This document shows positions 8,627 to 16,379 of a stretch of DNA of 55,582 nucleotides, in pieces. Both the position numbers and the translations under genes were made by a program. Source of the DNA: Candidatus Melainabacteria bacterium (lineage in GTDB: Bacteria > Cyanobacteriota > Vampirovibrionia > Obscuribacterales > Obscuribacteraceae); the NCBI GenBank assembly GCA_003151275.1, contig PLXC01000105.1:1-55582 (forward strand), written 5' to 3'. The notes beneath the pieces are model-generated. The model saw nothing but the letters and a program-made list of their open reading frames with translations, was not told where the DNA came from and did not search any database. Positions within the stretch are counted from its first letter, which is position 1. Every line of letters begins with the position of its first letter.

Positions 8627-9922
8627 TTATGGATACAATCCACGCAGCCTGCGAGCCTCCATGACTCGCTCAAGCGCCAGTCTCATCGCCGCTGTTCGTA
8701 GAGTTGATTTGTGAGTGGTGGCACTTTCAAAAACTCGTTGGCACGATTTTTCTACTAGTTGGTCCAGCTTGTCGTAGACTTCCGACTCGGTCCACAACAG
8801 CCTGATCAAACCTTGCACCCATTCAAAGTAACCTACCGTGACACCGGCGGCGTTGGCCAGAATGTCTGGTACCAACGTGATTCCACGTGACTCGAGAATG
8901 TCTTCTGCTTCCGGTGTAGTTGGTGCGTTAGCTCCTTCGACAACAATTTTGCAGCGCAACTTGGCCGCGTTACCTTTATGAATTTGATTGGCAATCGCGC
9001 ATGGTGCCAGAATGTCACATTCCAATTCCAAAAGCTCTTCATTCGTTACGCTTGATGCATCAGGAAATCCGTGCATCGAGCCTTTCTTGGCCATGTATTC
9101 GTTGAGTTTATTAATATCCAATCCGCTTTTGTTGTACAAACCACCGTCGATATCAGAAACGCCAACAATGGTGAATCCAGCTTTATCGAGAATAGAAGCA
9201 ACTTCAGAACCAACGCTACCAAGCCCTTGTACGACAACCGTAGGCGCTTTGGGTTTAAAATCCAAATGTTTGACTATGTGCTTCGTGCACATTGCCACAC
9301 CATATCCAGTGGCTTCGTATTGACTCAGTGATCCGCCAATCGATTTTGGTTTACCAGTGACGATCGAAGGAATCGTGTATCCCTTGTTGACACTGTAAGT
9401 GTCCATAATCCAAGCCATTGTCTGCTCGTTGGTGTTCAAATCCGGTCCAGCAATATCCATGTCTGGACCAATTACATCGATGATTTCAGATGCATAACGG
9501 CGAGTGATCCTTTCTAATTCACTTTGACTGTGGATAAATGGATTCAGCCGAATGCCGCCATGCGCACCACCGAACGGCAGGTTCATCAAGGCACATTTCC
9601 AGGTCATCAACATCGCCATGGCAGTGACTTCGCCAAGCGTCACTTCCTGGTGATAGCGAATTCCACCTTTACCGGGTCCCAGTGCCAAATCGTGGTGCAC
9701 GCGATAACCGATGAATGTGCTGACTGAGCCGTCATCCATGCGAGCGGGGATGATTACTGACAGAGATCTTTTCGGATGCTTTAATGGCTCGACGACATTG
9801 TCGTCCAATTTCATGATTCTGGCGACTTTCATAAGCCGCTGCTGAGCCATAAGGAAGTCGGGGGTCTCCCATTCGTTTAACAAAGTTTTCTTAGACCCCT
9901 TGTTTTCTGATGCCGTAGTCAT
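8627..9922 (-). CDS. gdhA: Glu/Leu/Phe/Val dehydrogenase family: glutamate dehydrogenase-like, with altered active-site lysine
   Basis: A 431-residue protein of normal length for hexameric NAD(P)-linked glutamate dehydrogenase, which interconverts glutamate and 2-oxoglutarate plus ammonia. Family landmarks are present: GPGKGGIRYHQEV with the substrate-binding Lys, TWKCALMNLPFGGAHGG, the catalytic Asp block AGPDLNTNEQTMAWIMD, and the Rossmann dinucleotide motif VVQGLGSVGSEVA. In nearly all GDHs the block reads GGAKGG and its Lys is the catalytic residue; here residue 121 is His (CAT at 9562-9560), so activity or specificity may differ. AGGTGG precedes the ATG. It lies 78 nt behind ftcD on the same strand and is probably part of its operon, which yields glutamate from formiminoglutamate. 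Confidence 0.85.
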   Translation of the reverse strand: MTTASENKGSKKTLLNEWETPDFLMAQQRLMKVARIMKLDDNVVEPLKHPKRSLSVIIPARMDDGSVSTFIGYRVHHDLALGPGKGGIRYHQEVTLGEVTAMAMLMTWKCALMNLPFGGAHGGIRLNPFIHSQSELERITRRYASEIIDVIGPDMDIAGPDLNTNEQTMAWIMDTYSVNKGYTIPSIVTGKPKSIGGSLSQYEATGYGVAMCTKHIVKHLDFKPKAPTVVVQGLGSVGSEVASILDKAGFTIVGVSDIDGGLYNKSGLDINKLNEYMAKKGSMHGFPDASSVTNEELLELECDILAPCAIANQIHKGNAAKLRCKIVVEGANAPTTPEAEDILESRGITLVPDILANAAGVTVGYFEWVQGLIRLLWTESEVYDKLDQLVEKSCQRVFESATTHKSTLRTAAMRLALERVMEARRLRGLYP

Positions 9923-10000
9923 CGATTTTCCACCTCTAAACTGCCAGTATGAGCGCCATTGCGAAACTCAATTCGCCGCACGTAAAATTGACTGCGTATA

Positions 10001-11680
10001 TTATAGGCGCGAGAGCACCTTCATTCGTATATGCTCAGCTTTTTTGCGCACTTCTTCGATTAAGTCGTCGGCCTGGGCGCGAGTCGCTGTAGAAAAATCC
10101 TTCGCTTCAGCGTTGGATGCCAGACCGCCGAGGTTGATCAGCACGTTGAAGTAAGCTCCTTCTGCAGCGGTGAGTGCTGCCAGTGCAGCCACGCCTGAAT
10201 CGCTCAAGGAGTTTGGATTTCCGCACTCGACAACCAGATCGGCCATCTCCAGCAAGGCAGTGGTCTTGCTCAGAACGCGCAAGGGCACAGTCGTCGCGCC
10301 TTTGTTAGCCTCTAGGATGGCTGCATCGCGTGCTTTCGTCTCCTCTGGAGATCCTTTGGGCATGCGCCTGGCTTCAATGATTTTATTGAAAGATTGCATA
10401 TCCTCATCGACTGCCAGCATGTACTCATACTTTAACTGTTGACCACGAGAGGCAAGGTCATTCATCATTTCCTTGCTGCTCTCATATCCTTTTTTATCGA
10501 AGGTCAAGTTTGCGACCATCGCCGTCAACGATGCGGAAAGCGAACCACACAGGGCAGCGACGCTTCCGCCACCAGGAGCGGCAGACTCAGAGGCCAGCTC
10601 GTCAAGAAAATCGGAGAGGCTCAGGTCTTTCAGTTGCTTGGTGGCCTTATCAACACGATATTCGATTATTTTTTGGTTCGGATCGAAGGGTGAAAGGTCG
10701 GACAGTCCAAGTGACTGAATCGCCACACTCAACAATTCCTTTCTGGAAACGCCACTGGACCGCCCCTGCTTCTCTAAGTAATGGCGGCCGGCATCGAGCA
10801 TCGGCTCAAGCGGAACCAGTCCCACAATTTCGCTGCCAGTGACACGAATACCCAGCTTTTCAGCCTCCTTACAACAAGCATCAAAAGCATGTTGCAGGGA
10901 CGTCTGATGGTAATCGACAAGATTGATTGACACCTGGGCGCGCTCGTACTCGTCGACATACCAACCGACAGCTCGGCAAGCTTTCAATAGTCCAGGAACT
11001 TTGAGCGGCGCTCCATCTGCCCCACGTTCAGTTTCGCCTGTGGCATTTTTTTTAGTTCGCCCAGCTTCCCGAATGTTAAAAGCAATTTCATTGGCCAACT
11101 TTTTCGATTTTGTATTCAGATTGACGTTATAAGCGATCAAAAACGGACGCGCACCAATCACGGTGGCACCGGCGGCGGCATTGAAACTCAAAGGTCCAAA
11201 GTCAGGACGAAATTCTGCATCTTTCATCTTGGCGGCAAGTCCTTCGTATTCACCCTTTCTAATATCCGCCAGGCTGCGTCTGTCTTCTCGTCTGGCAGCC
11301 TCCGCGTATAAGTAAATAGGAATGCCTAATTCTTCGCCGACTCGTTGACCCAATTGCTCAGCCAGCTGCGCGCACTCTTCCATAGAAATGCCGCTAACAG
11401 GTATGAAGGGGCAGACATCAGTGGCACCCATACGCGGATGTTCGCCGCGGTGTCGGCGCATGTCAATCAGATGTGAAGCACAGGCGATCGACTGAAAAGC
11501 AGCTTCGACAGCGGCTTGCGGGTCGCCGACAAATGTGATCACAGTGCGGTTGGTGCTCCAACCAGGGTCGACGTCCAGCAAATTAACACCGCCAACTGCC
11601 CTGATCGCATCAGCGATAGCATTGATTATTTTTTCGTTTCGACCTTCACTAAAATTCGGAACACATTCAACCAGGCGCAT
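10001..11680 (-). CDS. ftcD: Glutamate formimidoyltransferase / formimidotetrahydrofolate cyclodeaminase
   Basis: A 559-residue fused enzyme. Residues 1-about 300 are the formimidoyltransferase: start MRLVECVPNFSEGRN and the HRGEHPRMGATDVCPF block carrying the catalytic His. It moves the formimino group of N-formimino-glutamate to tetrahydrofolate, releasing glutamate. Residues about 355-559 are the helical cyclodeaminase (FLDELASESAAPGGGSVAAL, then a C-terminal GNPNSLSDSGVAALAALTA segment), which gives 5,10-methenyl-THF plus ammonia. The same fusion occurs in animals and some bacteria. No hut genes for histidine breakdown are in the window. The gene lies between an upstream EamA permease (51 nt) and downstream gdhA (78 nt), all leftward, which suggests a glutamate/one-carbon unit. 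Confidence 0.93.
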   Translation of the reverse strand: MRLVECVPNFSEGRNEKIINAIADAIRAVGGVNLLDVDPGWSTNRTVITFVGDPQAAVEAAFQSIACASHLIDMRRHRGEHPRMGATDVCPFIPVSGISMEECAQLAEQLGQRVGEELGIPIYLYAEAARREDRRSLADIRKGEYEGLAAKMKDAEFRPDFGPLSFNAAAGATVIGARPFLIAYNVNLNTKSKKLANEIAFNIREAGRTKKNATGETERGADGAPLKVPGLLKACRAVGWYVDEYERAQVSINLVDYHQTSLQHAFDACCKEAEKLGIRVTGSEIVGLVPLEPMLDAGRHYLEKQGRSSGVSRKELLSVAIQSLGLSDLSPFDPNQKIIEYRVDKATKQLKDLSLSDFLDELASESAAPGGGSVAALCGSLSASLTAMVANLTFDKKGYESSKEMMNDLASRGQQLKYEYMLAVDEDMQSFNKIIEARRMPKGSPEETKARDAAILEANKGATTVPLRVLSKTTALLEMADLVVECGNPNSLSDSGVAALAALTAAEGAYFNVLINLGGLASNAEAKDFSTATRAQADDLIEEVRKKAEHIRMKVLSRL

Positions 11681-11731
11681 TGCAACCCCCGCTTCGCATG
11701 TTTAACGGTCAAATAGTACATCACTTGCAGG

Positions 11732-12616
11732 TTATTGTGATTGACTCAACTGAACCAATGCTCCGCCCGCGACGACTAACAACACCCCGATAAATCGCGC
11801 CTTGTTGAATTTCTCTTTCAAAAACAGGAGCGCCAACAGATACATCAAAAGCGGATAACAACCGGTGATTACAACGACATAGGAGGCTGTGGCAATGGCA
11901 AGCGCTTTTAGATAGCAGAGGTAACCGATAGCCAAACAGAGCGCTGAAAAGGCCGCATATTGCCAGGTCTTCTTAGAATTGATCGCTACTGTGACGCGAC
12001 TGGCTTTGAGAACAATTGCAAAGACAATAAGCGTGAGAGCATCGAACAAACTGCGCGTGAAGAAAACCACCAATGGATCGGCAAGCTCCACGGCCTTCTT
12101 GTCGAAAAGTCCATGCACGCCCCAGCCAAAGGTGGCGAAGACAATGCAGAGCAAAACTATAAGCCGATCGCGCTTGCTCTGTGACTTTTGAGTCTTTCCA
12201 GATTTCCCAACCACTGTCACGCCAACGCCAATCAAAGCGCCGCCAATCAAACGACTTACGACCAGGTTTTCTCCGAGAAATGAGCAAGCTAAAAATTGCA
12301 TGATCAACGGGTAGCTGGCTGTAATGCCAAGTACATAGCTCGCCTCGGCGCGGCTCATGGCAAAGAGGTAAGCGAACATCGCCATAGAAGAGGTGACTGA
12401 ACCGAGTCCGGACCATAAGGCAATTGAACCGGTCAGGTGCCAATTTGGAACGGTGGCATTGAGGATAAAAAAGAGAATTGGAATTTCCGGGAGTGCCAAC
12501 AAATAGAGAATCAGCAACACATCTCGATCGCTGGATGTTTCTAGGGCCTTCTTGTCAAAAATGCCCCAAGCGCCCCAACAAAAAATGGTTGCTGCCACGA
12601 ACAAATTTAGAATCAT
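11732..12616 (-). CDS. EamA/DMT-family membrane transporter
   Basis: A 294-residue protein with ten hydrophobic segments arranged as two halves of five. Each half has the DMT pattern: in half one FVAATIFCWGAWGIFDKKAL and a later GENLVVSRLIGGALIGVGV; in half two IVFATFGWGVHGLFDKKAV and LKEKFNKARFIGVLLVVAG. The repeated W-G-x-x-G/H-x-F-D-K-K motif shows the internal duplication clearly. DMT proteins usually export or exchange amino acids, sugars or metabolites across the inner membrane. It is the first gene of a leftward run with ftcD and gdhA, so an amino-acid-related substrate is a reasonable guess, not a demonstrated one. Confidence 0.88.
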   Translation of the reverse strand: MILNLFVAATIFCWGAWGIFDKKALETSSDRDVLLILYLLALPEIPILFFILNATVPNWHLTGSIALWSGLGSVTSSMAMFAYLFAMSRAEASYVLGITASYPLIMQFLACSFLGENLVVSRLIGGALIGVGVTVVGKSGKTQKSQSKRDRLIVLLCIVFATFGWGVHGLFDKKAVELADPLVVFFTRSLFDALTLIVFAIVLKASRVTVAINSKKTWQYAAFSALCLAIGYLCYLKALAIATASYVVVITGCYPLLMYLLALLFLKEKFNKARFIGVLLVVAGGALVQLSQSQ

Positions 12617-12832
12617 GCAGTGTTTACCCGGTTGCCACCTGACCTGTCATCTATACAATGAAGCAGGATCGTAGGAGTGAAGCGCGACATACGCCGCATG
12701 GATTGGGGAATTAGCGCTGAGAAGATACCTGGGCGCGCTTAAATATAGAATAGTATTATGGAAATGATCTGATTTTGAATCTGCCAAAGCAGGCAAGGTA
12801 TAACGGTAATATCAGGCTTCAGGTAAGTGTAA

Positions 12833-13594
12833 ATGCAAGCGACAAAACAAAACCTATCAGGTGTCGACAAATCCAATGTATGGGCGTTCGGGCTGATCAC
12901 AGTGCTCAGTTTGTTCCTCTATAACGCACCGATAGTGGGACTTCTGCTCTCGCCGATTAACACTTTTGCGACGATGGTCCACGAAATGTCGCACGCCTTG
13001 GTCTGCTTAGCGACAGGCGGATACGTCAGCGGTATGACGATCGTCTCGGATGGGAGCGGACACGGTGGACTAACATTTTGCCGCGGCGGAATGCCGTTTT
13101 TTTACACTCAGGCAGGATATTTGGGCACAGCAATCTTTGGATGCATGCTCATTTTTCTCGGTCAATATCAGAAGGTTTCCAAAGGCATTTTGTGCCTGAT
13201 GGGCGTCACGATCGCCCTGGCCAGTATCTTCTTAGTCGGACTGAATATCCCCAATACTGGATGGCAAGGATTTTTTAGCATGGCTTGGGGTTTGACTATG
13301 GCTGCGTTTCTGCTCTGGGCAGGGATAAAATGGCAAGCCCATTCTGCAAACTTGTTGCTTCTTTTTCTCGCGGTGCAAACTGCGTTAAATAGCGTGGTCA
13401 GCATCATCTACCTTGCTCAAGTTTCGTTAGGACTGACATCATTTGGATCTTTTTCAGACGCCAGCAGCATGGAACAATTGACTCAGATTCCAGCCGGGTT
13501 TTGGAGCGTGATTTGGGTCTTGAGTTCAGTTGTGATCCTGGGCGGAACGTTGTGGTGGACCTACGGACGCCAATTAGCCAGAAAGTATAATTAG
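12833..13594 (+). CDS. M50B-like membrane metalloprotease family protein
   Basis: A 253-residue integral membrane protein with about six hydrophobic segments. The first span (VWAFGLITVLSLFLYNAP) is followed by a zinc-peptidase helix, TMVHEMSHALVCLATGG, with the HExxH metal-binding motif HEMSH near residue 48. Then comes the soluble loop GSGHGGLTFCRGG, which is typical of the M50B-like family where HExxHA-x6-GG is followed by a Gly-rich turn. Site-2-type proteases cleave membrane-bound substrates such as anti-sigma factors, but many M50B-like members have no known substrate. It stands alone: 216 nt of upstream sequence separate it from the divergent EamA gene, and downstream is the non-coding region with tRNA-Ser. 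AGGTAAG before the ATG is a weak ribosome site. Confidence 0.82.
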   Translation: MQATKQNLSGVDKSNVWAFGLITVLSLFLYNAPIVGLLLSPINTFATMVHEMSHALVCLATGGYVSGMTIVSDGSGHGGLTFCRGGMPFFYTQAGYLGTAIFGCMLIFLGQYQKVSKGILCLMGVTIALASIFLVGLNIPNTGWQGFFSMAWGLTMAAFLLWAGIKWQAHSANLLLLFLAVQTALNSVVSIIYLAQVSLGLTSFGSFSDASSMEQLTQIPAGFWSVIWVLSSVVILGGTLWWTYGRQLARKYN

Positions 13595-14041
13595 TCACAT
13601 TGGCAGCTTAAAAATGGTAAGGTCGGACGCATCGCATTTGGTGCTGGACTGGCGAGGATGGCCGTTTTTGTTTCGGAAAGCCTTAGCAAATTCAGTCATC
13701 GCGCTCCATTTCTCAGATTTCTGAATATTCGGTAAGCGTTCATTTCCGGTCAACAAATCGTTCATCATCCGATGCGAGCGAATGCCATTTCCGCGCGAAC
13801 ATTAACAAGGGAGGATGTCCCCTAAAGGACCACTCCATTTAATATGTTAAGCAGAAATCGCGGGTTTGGCCGGTGCCCGAAACGCAAGTCAAGCAAGACA
13901 TTACAGCAGCGTGAAAAGCTGAAAACCCTGATGTAATATAGCTTAACCTGAATGAGGAAAGCAAAAAGTTGAAGGGTACCCGAGCTTTTAATCTTCGAAC
14001 ATCAAGTCCGAAGCAGAAAGGGAATTAGGTTTCGAAAACTT
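13595..14041. other. 447-nt gene-free stretch with RNA-like structure
   Basis: I find no plausible protein gene here. It holds a hairpin at 13810-13836 (GGAG and GTCC pairing with GGAC and CTCC around CCTAAA). It also holds one copy of the dispersed element at 13838-13948, and a long-range pairing of GGTGCCC (13872-13878) with GGGTACC (13974-13980), six Watson-Crick pairs plus one G-U in a plus-strand RNA. The remainder, 13600-13800, shows no convincing pattern. It is bounded by the M50B-like gene and the leftward tRNA-Ser. Confidence 0.5.
13838..13948 (-). repeat. Dispersed structured element, copy A
   Basis: Read on the minus strand this copy has, in order, TTAAGCTATATTACATCAG, GGGTTT, a variable 50-nt middle, AAACCC, then TGCTTAACATATTAA. 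The same conserved blocks in the same order and spacing occur on the plus strand at 27982-28090 (copy B). The blocks pair with one another: TTAAGC with GCTTAA (outer stem) and GGGTTT with AAACCC (inner stem). Weaker similarity (CCCT-x-TTTTTG-x-TTT) extends about 40 nt further 5-prime. It may be a small RNA, a cis-regulatory RNA or a short mobile repeat; strand is inferred only from matching copy B. I do not recognise a known riboswitch class. Confidence 0.6.
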
Positions 14042-14131
14042 CGGAGAGGGAGAGATTCGAACTCTCGGTACAGCTTTTGACCGTACAACTTCTTAGCAGG
14101 AAGCCGCTTTCGACCACTCAGCCACCTCTCC
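14042..14131 (-). tRNA. tRNA-Ser (anticodon GCU)
   Basis: The minus strand folds as a class II tRNA of 90 nt. The acceptor stem is GGAGAGG (14131-14125) with CCTCTCC (14049-14043) and discriminator G at 14042. The D arm is GGCTGAGTGGTCGAAAGC. The anticodon loop is in CTTCCTGCTAAGAAG with GCT at the anticodon, a long variable arm pairs GTAC with GTAC, and the T arm carries GTTCGAATC. A long variable arm and GCT anticodon mean serine, reading AGC/AGU. The CCA end is not encoded. It lies downstream of the leftward ruvB-yibE/F-cdsA genes. Confidence 0.95.
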
Positions 14132-14225
14132 AAACTAGGCTGGTCAGAAATATATCATAGCCGACGCATAGCCTGTATGTCCTATGTCTTGTCCGAAACA
14201 GTAAAACTGGTCATTTGTCAGAATC

Positions 14226-14293
14226 ATGCCAAGAACTAGAAGATTCCGACTTCCAGCATAGTGTCATGACGGTATGCCAAGAACTAGAAGATT
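14226..14293. repeat. 20-bp direct repeat duplicating the 3-prime end of cdsA
   Basis: ATGCCAAGAACTAGAAGATT occurs exactly at 14226-14245 and at 14274-14293. The second copy contains the last codons and stop of cdsA (stop at 14286-14284), so the first copy is a duplicate of the gene terminus placed 48 nt further downstream. It is probably a small tandem duplication or slippage scar. Confidence 0.8.
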
Positions 14294-15189
14294 TTCAATA
14301 CAACCAGACTGATCAAATAGTAAGCAACAGCGCCACCAAAAATCATACTGTCGCCGCGATCCAAGAAGCCTCCATGACCCGGAAGTGTGTTGCCCGAGTC
14401 TTTCACACCGGCATCCCGCTTGAGCATAGACTCGCATAGATCGCCGAGTTGCGCCGCAATTGAAATCGCAGCACCCATCACCGCCGCTAACCAGAAGCTA
14501 TGCTTAAACGGAGTGCAATTAGTAAAAATGAAGTTGTCAGCCAAGTGCACGACCACCATCGACCAAAATATTGAGGCGAGAAATCCACCGATTGCGCCTT
14601 CAACAGTTTTCTTCGGGCTGATAAGCGGATAAAGCAAGTGTTTTCCCCACTTCTTGCCAACGAGATAAGCAAATACATCAGTCGCCCAGATGATGAACAG
14701 GCTGACCCAGACGTAGGCCAGTCCAGGCTGCTGGAGCGGATTGGCGATTGGTTCCACACCGCTCGGATACAAGTTTCGAAGCAAAACGAGATGACTGGGC
14801 AGAAAACCAACATAAATGAATCCCAAAATTGTCGTAGCTATATCAGCGATGGTGGCAGGCGGCGAATTACGCCTAAATAACAAGCGAAAAAACGACGCGC
14901 ATATTCCTATCGTTAACAAGATTGGGAAGTGTGAAAGCGCAGATTGGGTAGTGGCCAAATCTTGTGGTATGCCAGGTATACACGGAATTGCGGCCACAGC
15001 AAAAAAAGCGAGAATCATGCTGAGAATAATTCGCGGCGAAGGATTCATGCCTTTTGCTCGAGCCATAGCAATAAATTCTGTGCCACCCTGATAGCAGGCT
15101 CCGCCCAAAATAATGGGCATTACAAGACCACCCATCAAAATGCTGGCGATTGCAGCGAAAAATAAAAGGAAACCCCAGACAATGCGCAT
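14284..15189 (-). CDS. cdsA: Phosphatidate cytidylyltransferase (CDP-diacylglycerol synthase)
   Basis: Makes CDP-diacylglycerol from phosphatidic acid and CTP at the inner membrane, the branch point to all phospholipids (EC 2.7.7.41). At 301 residues it has about eight hydrophobic segments. The CdsA signature is complete near the C-terminus: the block runs from SMLKRDAGVKDSGN into LPGHGGFLDRGDS, matching S-x-x-K-R-x4-KD-x8-PGHGG-x-x-DR. Another family segment is LFIIWATDVFAYLVGKKWGK. It starts 11 nt after the yibE/F gene on the same strand and so is the third gene of a ruvB-yibE/F-cdsA unit. The stop codon lies inside a 20-bp duplicated sequence. Confidence 0.95.
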   Translation of the reverse strand: MRIVWGFLLFFAAIASILMGGLVMPIILGGACYQGGTEFIAMARAKGMNPSPRIILSMILAFFAVAAIPCIPGIPQDLATTQSALSHFPILLTIGICASFFRLLFRRNSPPATIADIATTILGFIYVGFLPSHLVLLRNLYPSGVEPIANPLQQPGLAYVWVSLFIIWATDVFAYLVGKKWGKHLLYPLISPKKTVEGAIGGFLASIFWSMVVVHLADNFIFTNCTPFKHSFWLAAVMGAAISIAAQLGDLCESMLKRDAGVKDSGNTLPGHGGFLDRGDSMIFGGAVAYYLISLVVLKIF

Positions 15190-15200
15190 GGATTTTTTCG

Positions 15201-16379
15201 CTAACCGGCTCCTGAAAAGTCTTCTGTTTCGCCTTTTGACATGAGTTTGGCGGCGGCAAGCGCTGTCAATGGAATTGTGCAGACAAGACCTAAGCTGCCA
15301 CTTAGCGCGGAGGCAATTTCGGTTGCCACCAAATCAAGGTTGAGCAATTTTATGCTCGGCATTTGTGCTGCCAATAAGAGTAGGGGCAATGCGCTTCCGG
15401 TGTAAGCCAAAATCAAAGTATTCGTCATTGTACCCATGATGTCCCGTCCCACGTTCATTCCGGACTGATAAAGTTGACTTGCCGTAAGATTCTCCCCGGT
15501 CTTGGCTACTTCCTGCACAGCGGAAGCGACAGAGATTCCGACATCCATAATCACACCCAAGGCCCCAATCAACATGCCGGCCGCGAGTAAACCGCTGTAG
15601 AAAGCCGGTGGTTGGTTGAGCACGGATCCTCTCAGAATCTGCGCCTCTTCGCTGGAAAGTCCCGTCAGCGGAGCCATGACAATAACGATTTGAGCGGCAA
15701 TTCCGGCAATGATCACACCACCCACGGTGCCGAGAATCGCGGCAGCGGCTTTTTTGGAGAAACCGGCAACCAGCAACATACTGGTACTGGTAGCGACTAA
15801 ACAGATGAAGATCGCCGTTAGAAGCGGATTGACGCCACTCATACTCAATGGCAGCAGCACCAGGGCGATCAGCAAGACGCTGATCACTAGACCCGCCAGT
15901 GATTTAAGCCCGTTCTTGCCGCCAAAAGCTAGAAACACAACCAAGAAGACAACCAGCAACCAGCACAGCACTGGCGCACGATGATAGTCGGCAATATTGA
16001 ATTCGGGCTTGCCACCGTTTTCGGTGACCATAGACAAGACTATTTCTTGTCCTGGTTCAACTGCGACGTTGAAAGCCGGATTGTCAGTCATCTCATTTGT
16101 GATAACCGCATCCATGCCCTTCAACGGTCCTTCTAAAATCTCCACGTGCACTAGTTGTTGATTGCTGACCATGCCGGTGTGCTCCAACAACTGATTGTTC
16201 AATTTAGGTTGAGTAACCGTCAAAACTTTGCCGATCACAAACTGCTCGTCAATCTTAGAAAGTTTGTCCCCGCCGGTCGCATCAGCAGTGCCTCGCGAAT
16301 GAGCAGGGGCGGCCCAGGCACTAAATATGATGCCGACAGAAACAATCACAGAGAACAACAATCGCGTAATGCTTACCAC
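15201..16379 (-). CDS. YibE/F family membrane protein
   Basis: A 392-residue protein. A signal-like hydrophobic N-terminus (LLFSVIVSVGIIFSAWAAPA) is followed by an extracytoplasmic domain (about 30-130) rich in beta strands. Then come about eight membrane spans with the YibE/F-type segments GALGVIMDVGISVASAVQEV, SGMNVGRDIMGTMTNTLILAY and a final LSGSLGLVCTIPLTALAAA. The biochemical role of YibE/F proteins is not established; some Gram-positive homologues have been linked to bacteriocin export or susceptibility. The start is GTG at 16379, overlapping the ruvB stop by 7 nt, which means tight translational coupling with ruvB. The conserved D-V-G-I-S motif is intact. I see no enzymatic motif. Confidence 0.88.
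   Translation of the reverse strand: MVSITRLLFSVIVSVGIIFSAWAAPAHSRGTADATGGDKLSKIDEQFVIGKVLTVTQPKLNNQLLEHTGMVSNQQLVHVEILEGPLKGMDAVITNEMTDNPAFNVAVEPGQEIVLSMVTENGGKPEFNIADYHRAPVLCWLLVVFLVVFLAFGGKNGLKSLAGLVISVLLIALVLLPLSMSGVNPLLTAIFICLVATSTSMLLVAGFSKKAAAAILGTVGGVIIAGIAAQIVIVMAPLTGLSSEEAQILRGSVLNQPPAFYSGLLAAGMLIGALGVIMDVGISVASAVQEVAKTGENLTASQLYQSGMNVGRDIMGTMTNTLILAYTGSALPLLLLAAQMPSIKLLNLDLVATEIASALSGSLGLVCTIPLTALAAAKLMSKGETEDFSGAG

Noticed and set aside
13861..13990. Possible RNase P, tmRNA, 6S or cobalamin riboswitch in the tRNA-Ser upstream region
   Set aside because: GAGGAAAG and GGTGCCC fragments recall such RNAs, but the required conserved cores are missing; treated as part of an unclassified structured element instead.
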